Source of the DNA: VXYL01 sp963665195
GTDB taxonomy: Bacteria > Pseudomonadota > Gammaproteobacteria > Pseudomonadales > Azotimanducaceae
Direction: 5' to 3'
DNA length: 64,000 bases
Assembly (NCBI GenBank): GCA_963665195.1
Contig: OY762070.1
Location: forward strand, 1,674,001 to 1,738,000
In this document: positions 60,700 through 64,000 of the stretch, in pieces
Numbering within the stretch: position 1 is the first letter of the stretch
Layout: each line of letters begins with the position of its first letter
Translations under genes and position numbers: made by a program
The notes under the pieces: model-generated
What the model was told of the DNA's origin: nothing
The model's database searches: none
What the model saw: only the letters and a program-made list of their open reading frames with translations

Positions 60700-61749
60700 C
60701 TATGCGAGGCGTGCCCAGAAGTCGGCCTCCGTCGAGCAACGTTGGGCGGCATCCAAGAGCACCTCCGACGGCAACCGCACTACTTCCAACCGTTCGTCGA
60801 AGTCCTCGGCCAGGGCGACGCCGCGCAGCCGCAGGATCGTCGCCGCCGCATCGGCCAACCCCTCCACTCGGCCCTCCGAAAGACCCGCACGACGACCATC
60901 GCCATACCCTGCCTGCTGGCCGACCTCGTGGGCACGGCGCATGTAGCCGGCGACCTGCACATCGTCCATCGGCCCCGTGCCGTCGCTGTCGCCGAGCAGC
61001 CGGCCAACGCGGATCACGTCCTCGATCGTCTGGGCCGATGGCGTCGGCTCGTTCAGCGCACGGTGGATCTGATCCGCCCGCCAGGAGGGCAGCGCCGCGC
61101 TCTCGGCCTTGCGTACATAGCGCTTGCCCTTCAGCACGTAGATCGAGAGCCCGACCGCAAGGCCGCCCGGGCGGCTCGGCGTGGGCGCATCGGGCGTCTC
61201 CACCCAAAGCTCCGGCACCCTCCAGCGGCGGTACACGCCGAGCTTCTTGCGGCGCACGTCCGTCGTGTGGTCCGTCTCCAGGACGATGTCCGGCGGCGGG
61301 TCTTCGCCGATCACGGTCTCCCGGCCGCTCGGCGTCCAACGCTCCGGGCGCAGGTAGATGGACTGGTCCGGGTGCATGCCCTCGCTGAGTTGCGAGAACC
61401 GGTCGCAGACGACCATGCGCAGGGCGCCCCAGCAGCGAATGGTGGAACCCCGCTCCATGGAGATGCGCGTGATGAGCGCTGGCAGAATGCTGCCGGCGCT
61501 CTCGTGGTCGGGGCTCGCGTCGCGCAGGATCCACGCCATGCCCCGGTCCCGACTCCAGTACTCGACCCGCCCGTCGTAGCTCCTGAACTGCTCCAGCGTC
61601 ATGGGTACCGGCACGCAGCCGGGGAAGTCCGGATCCTCCTGGCCATCCCATTCCCTGAGCAGCGTCTCGATCCGCTCCTCATCCTCCCGGGTGCGGTAAC
61701 GGACGGGGATGTCTTGCTGCCACGCCAACGCCTGTGCTGCTTGGGCCAT
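60700..61749 (-). CDS. Uma2-family (DUF820) putative endonuclease
   Basis: A 349-residue protein with a restriction-endonuclease-like fold by family. PDIVLETDHTTDVRRKKLGVYRRWRVPELWV (in parts) is the Uma2 core, where the Asp/Glu residues form a PD-(D/E)XK-like site, and PTPSRPGGLAVGLSIYVL follows. The C-terminal ~100 residues carry a charged, Gly-rich helical extension (EVGQQAGYGDGRRAGLSEGRVEGL), as in Rpn/Uma2 variants. GAGGAG precedes the ATG. Function in vivo is unproven; often multicopy in genomes. It is 56 bases upstream of recQ on the same strand. Confidence 0.8.
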   Translation of the reverse strand: MAQAAQALAWQQDIPVRYRTREDEERIETLLREWDGQEDPDFPGCVPVPMTLEQFRSYDGRVEYWSRDRGMAWILRDASPDHESAGSILPALITRISMERGSTIRCWGALRMVVCDRFSQLSEGMHPDQSIYLRPERWTPSGRETVIGEDPPPDIVLETDHTTDVRRKKLGVYRRWRVPELWVETPDAPTPSRPGGLAVGLSIYVLKGKRYVRKAESAALPSWRADQIHRALNEPTPSAQTIEDVIRVGRLLGDSDGTGPMDDVQVAGYMRRAHEVGQQAGYGDGRRAGLSEGRVEGLADAAATILRLRGVALAEDFDERLEVVRLPSEVLLDAAQRCSTEADFWARLA

Positions 61750-61816
61750 ATCCGCTCTCCTCGCTCTCTCGCCGACCGCGCTGGCGCGGTTCGATCAAAC
61801 TCTCGGAACGGAGAAA

Positions 61817-61822
61817 ACTATA
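61817..61822 (-). promoter_or_regulatory. Candidate -10 element for the Uma2-family gene
   Basis: On the minus strand TATAGT, five of six consensus positions, lies about 68 bases before the ATG at 61749 in a locally A+T-rich patch. No good -35 is visible. Just upstream, three GTAC-containing words (around 61841-61861) form loose inverted repeats. The 220-base gap 61750-61969 has no supported gene. Confidence 0.35.
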
Positions 61823-61969
61823 GCCTAAACATGAGCTTATGTACCGCGTACACCCTTGTACGAGAGGCATGGGCCTTTTCCCTGCCGATACAATCGGTTG
61901 CGGCCGTGGCGATGGCCGACGCTGCAAATCCCGCTCCCGCGCCGCAGCGTTTTCCGGCCCGCCGATCCG

Positions 61970-62953
61970 TCAGCGGCGAACGGCCACCGGCTTGCCTTCC
62001 TCGGCGGCGCGATAGGCCGCGTCGGTGAGTCGCGCCACTTCGAGCGCGAAGTCCGGCGCCTCGAAGTCCGCAAGCCCGCGCCGCGCCCAGCGGAACAGCG
62101 CGGCGTCCGGCGTGCTGGCGGCGATGCGCTTCGGCGGCTGCACCGGTTCGTCGTTCAGCAGCATCGAGCGCACGCGCCACTGGTGCAGATGCAGCACCAG
62201 CGAGCCCTCGCTGCCGGCGATGCTGAGGCGTTCGTCGTGATGCTTGGCGTCGCCGATGGTGGCGAGGGTGCCGATGGCGTCGCCGCGGAAGCGGATGTGC
62301 AGGCCGCCGTTGACGTCCACGGCGCGGCCGGCGTTGTCGAATACCGCGGAGACCGTGCGCGGGCGCAGGCCGGTCACCCACAGCAGCGCGGCGACCAGAT
62401 GGCTGCCGGTGTCCATGAACATGCCGCCGCCGGACAGCGCCGGGTCCAGGCGCCAGCCGCCGGCGCCCACCCAATGCTGCGTCACGTAGGCCGCCACGCC
62501 GCGAATCTCGCCGAGCCTGCCGCCCGCCACCAGTTCCCTCGCGAAGGCGAACTCCGGCATCCAGTGCCGCTGATACGCCACCACGAGGGCGCGACCGCGT
62601 TCGGCAGCCACCTTGAGCAGTGCCTTGGCGTGGCTCGGCCGCAGCACCAGCGGCTTCTCCACCAGCACATGCAGATTCGCGTTCAGGCAGGCGCGGGCCT
62701 GCGCGTAGTGGTCGCGATGCGGCGTGCTGATGAAGGCCGCATCGGCGCCCGTCTCGCCCAGCATCGCCCGCCAGTCCGGAAAGTACGGGATGTCCGCGCC
62801 CGCCCGCTCCATCAGCAGCCGCGCTTGGGATTCCACCGGGTCGGCCACGCCGACGATGTACGCCGCCCCGTCGGCCAGAATGCGCGGCACGTGCGCGTTG
62901 CGCATATTGCCGCCGGCGCCCAGCAGCACGACGGACAGTCGCTTCTTCGGCAT
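61970..62953 (-). CDS. Gfo/Idh/MocA-family NAD(P)-dependent dehydrogenase
   Basis: A 327-residue oxidoreductase acting on a sugar, inositol or related cyclic alcohol. Rossmann motif VVLLGAGGNMRNAHVPRI, then FISTPHRDHY, the catalytic Lys in HVLVEKPLVLRPS, and YQRHWMPEF. GGGMFMDTGSHLVAALLWV carries the family D-x-G-x-H. A strong GGGAGGGG before ATG 62951-62953 decides the start. Divergent from the luciferase-like gene with 78 bases between; both may belong to one catabolic function. Confidence 0.9.
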   Translation of the reverse strand: MPKKRLSVVLLGAGGNMRNAHVPRILADGAAYIVGVADPVESQARLLMERAGADIPYFPDWRAMLGETGADAAFISTPHRDHYAQARACLNANLHVLVEKPLVLRPSHAKALLKVAAERGRALVVAYQRHWMPEFAFARELVAGGRLGEIRGVAAYVTQHWVGAGGWRLDPALSGGGMFMDTGSHLVAALLWVTGLRPRTVSAVFDNAGRAVDVNGGLHIRFRGDAIGTLATIGDAKHHDERLSIAGSEGSLVLHLHQWRVRSMLLNDEPVQPPKRIAASTPDAALFRWARRGLADFEAPDFALEVARLTDAAYRAAEEGKPVAVRR

Positions 62954-63031
62954 CGCCCCTCCCGGCATCGGCAAGCGGCGTTGATGTTACGCTTTCGCGC
63001 CGTTCCCTTTAGGCAAGGATCACAACAACCC

Positions 63032-63952
63032 ATGAAGATCGGCATCTACGGCGGCAACGTCCGCCGCGGCCAACCGCTCGCGAGTCTGGTGGACGAAATC
63101 GTCGAGAAGGAGGCCCAAGGGTTCTCCAGCTACTGGACGCCGCAGGTGGGCACCTTCGACGCCCTCACCATGCTGGCCCTGGCCGGCCGCGAAACCAGCC
63201 GCATCGAACTCGGCACGGCCGTGGTGCCGAGCTATCCCCGCCACCCGAGCGCCCTCGCGCAGCAGGCGGCGACGGTGAACGCGCTCTGCGGCGGCCGTCT
63301 GGTGCTCGGCGTCGGGCCTTCGCACGCGCCGGGCATCGAGGCGCTCGGCCTCGCCTACGACCGCCCCGCGCTGCACATGCGCGAATACGTCACCATCCTG
63401 AAGGCCCTCGGCAGCGAAGGCCGGGTTGATTTCGACGGCCGCATGTACCAAGTCCGCACCGGCTTCGCCTGCCCCGACGCCGCGCCGTTCAAGGTGGTGA
63501 TGTCCGCCCTAGCGCCGCTGATGCTGAAGGCCGCCGGCGAGGTGGCAGACGGCACCGTGACGTGGATGGTGGGCAGGAACACCATCGCCGGCAGCACGGC
63601 GCCGCGCATTGCCGAAGCCGCCAAGAACGCCGGCCGGGACGCGCCCGCCGTCATCGTCGGCCTGCCCGTCTGCGTTCACGACGACAAGGCGCAGGCCACC
63701 GCCCGCGCCGTGCAGATCTTCCAAGGCTACGGGCAGCTGCCCAACTACCGCCGCCAGCTCGACGCCGAAGGCATCGATCAGGCGGGCGAGATCGCCGTGG
63801 TCGGCAATGAAGACGAAGTCACCGCCGAACTGCAGGCGTATTTCGATGCGGGCGCGACGGAAGTGATCGCCAGCATCTATCCGGCCGGCGACAACAGCCG
63901 CGCCTCCTTCGCCCGCACCACCGCGCTCTTGGAGTCGCTCGCGAGCGGCTGA
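63032..63952 (+). CDS. LLM-class F420-dependent oxidoreductase
   Basis: A 306-residue luciferase-fold oxidoreductase starting MKIGIYGGNVRRGQPLASLV. FSSYWTPQVGTFDALTMLALAG, RIELGTAVVPSYPRHPSALAQQA and RLVLGVGPSHAPGIEALGL are typical of the F420-dependent TIGR03564-like group. GEVADGTVTWMVGRNTI is the C-terminal barrel segment. An AAGGAT lies upstream of the ATG. It is the third such protein in the window and is followed 23 bases later by another start. Confidence 0.87.
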   Translation: MKIGIYGGNVRRGQPLASLVDEIVEKEAQGFSSYWTPQVGTFDALTMLALAGRETSRIELGTAVVPSYPRHPSALAQQAATVNALCGGRLVLGVGPSHAPGIEALGLAYDRPALHMREYVTILKALGSEGRVDFDGRMYQVRTGFACPDAAPFKVVMSALAPLMLKAAGEVADGTVTWMVGRNTIAGSTAPRIAEAAKNAGRDAPAVIVGLPVCVHDDKAQATARAVQIFQGYGQLPNYRRQLDAEGIDQAGEIAVVGNEDEVTAELQAYFDAGATEVIASIYPAGDNSRASFARTTALLESLASG

Positions 63953-63975
63953 GGAGACAATCGAGGAACCAGCCC

Positions 63976-64000
63976 ATGAAGCAGTCCCTTCGCTTCCCCG
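63976..64000 (+). CDS. First codons of a further gene (cut by window end)
   Basis: ATG at 63976 follows GAGGA at good spacing, 23 bases after the previous stop, and opens MKQSLRFP. Only eight codons are inside the window, so nothing can be said about the product beyond probable co-transcription with the luciferase-like gene. Confidence 0.4.

Noticed and set aside
58901..60946. Long plus-strand open frame opposite recQ
   Set aside because: RecQ motifs are complete on the minus strand; the plus frame has no recognisable domain.
1..64000. Insertion sequences, prophage or plasmid origin
   Set aside because: No transposase, integrase, phage structural protein, rep gene or terminal inverted repeats recognised on either strand.

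Overview
The window is very G+C-rich (roughly two thirds by eye), densely coded, and uses many GTG and TTG starts with 4- or 8-base gene overlaps. A Lol-type lipoprotein-release ABC system, a lipoprotein with a lipobox, and a tRNA-Pro gene that encodes its own CCA point to a Gram-negative (diderm) bacterium. The mix of F420/FMN-type luciferase-like oxidoreductases, acyl-CoA dehydrogenases, family III CoA-transferases, a Baeyer-Villiger-type monooxygenase, a PhyH dioxygenase and a 2-oxoacid:ferredoxin oxidoreductase suggests an uncultured, probably gammaproteobacterial, organotroph. That placement is inference. No rRNA, CRISPR array, integrase, transposase or phage structural gene was recognised.

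Layout. 1-8.5 kb (minus): a long compact run of amidase (cut by the window edge), GlcD-type FAD oxidase, exported caspase-like protein with an EF-hand, VWA membrane protein, DUF4159 exported protein, luciferase-like oxidoreductase and inner-membrane metal-dependent hydrolase. 8.6-15.1 kb (plus): permease-ATPase-permease Lol cluster, then a large secreted leucine-rich-repeat protein with an HELQH zinc-protease-like domain. 15.2-19.4 kb: HAD protein plus FG-GAP/UnbV protein, tRNA-Pro, DUF1015 protein, small lipoprotein. 19.4-23.4 kb: amidohydrolase, caspase-like DUF6642-type protein, DUF433/DUF5615 toxin-antitoxin pair, PhyH and VOC proteins. 23.6-27.2 kb (plus): CoA-transferase, TcuA-like flavoprotein, nucleoside hydrolase. 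27.2-31.9 kb: GOLPH3-like protein, IPP isomerase, DUF418 membrane protein, AbiEii-like toxin-antitoxin pair, alpha/beta hydrolase. 32-37 kb (minus): three-gene 2-oxoacid:ferredoxin oxidoreductase/GltD-like electron-transfer operon with a DUF1902 gene. 37.1-43 kb (plus): luciferase-like oxidoreductase, glucokinase, heterodimeric ABC exporter. 43.1-43.9 kb: Phd/PIN toxin-antitoxin pair. 44-50.8 kb (minus): a catabolic operon (monooxygenase, CoA-transferase, P-loop kinase, two acyl-CoA dehydrogenases, DUF523, metallophosphoesterase). 50.8-60.6 kb: a DNA-modification and signalling island. 60.7-64 kb: Uma2-type protein, Gfo/Idh/MocA dehydrogenase, a third luciferase-like oxidoreductase and the first codons of another gene.

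The most interesting block is 51.9-58.6 kb. A double-GHKL protein (an Hsp90/MutL/MORC-type ATPase fused to a histidine-kinase-like half) is translationally coupled to a receiver-like protein with an unrecognised C-terminal region, and that is coupled to two small unknown proteins. Next to them lie a divergent pair of DNA methyltransferases, one NPPY-type adenine and one C5-cytosine, whose 5' ends overlap. RecQ lies directly upstream of the GHKL gene on the same strand. I read this as a candidate restriction/defence system related to the proposed paraMORC-type GHKL systems but wired as a two-component relay. No nuclease could be identified.
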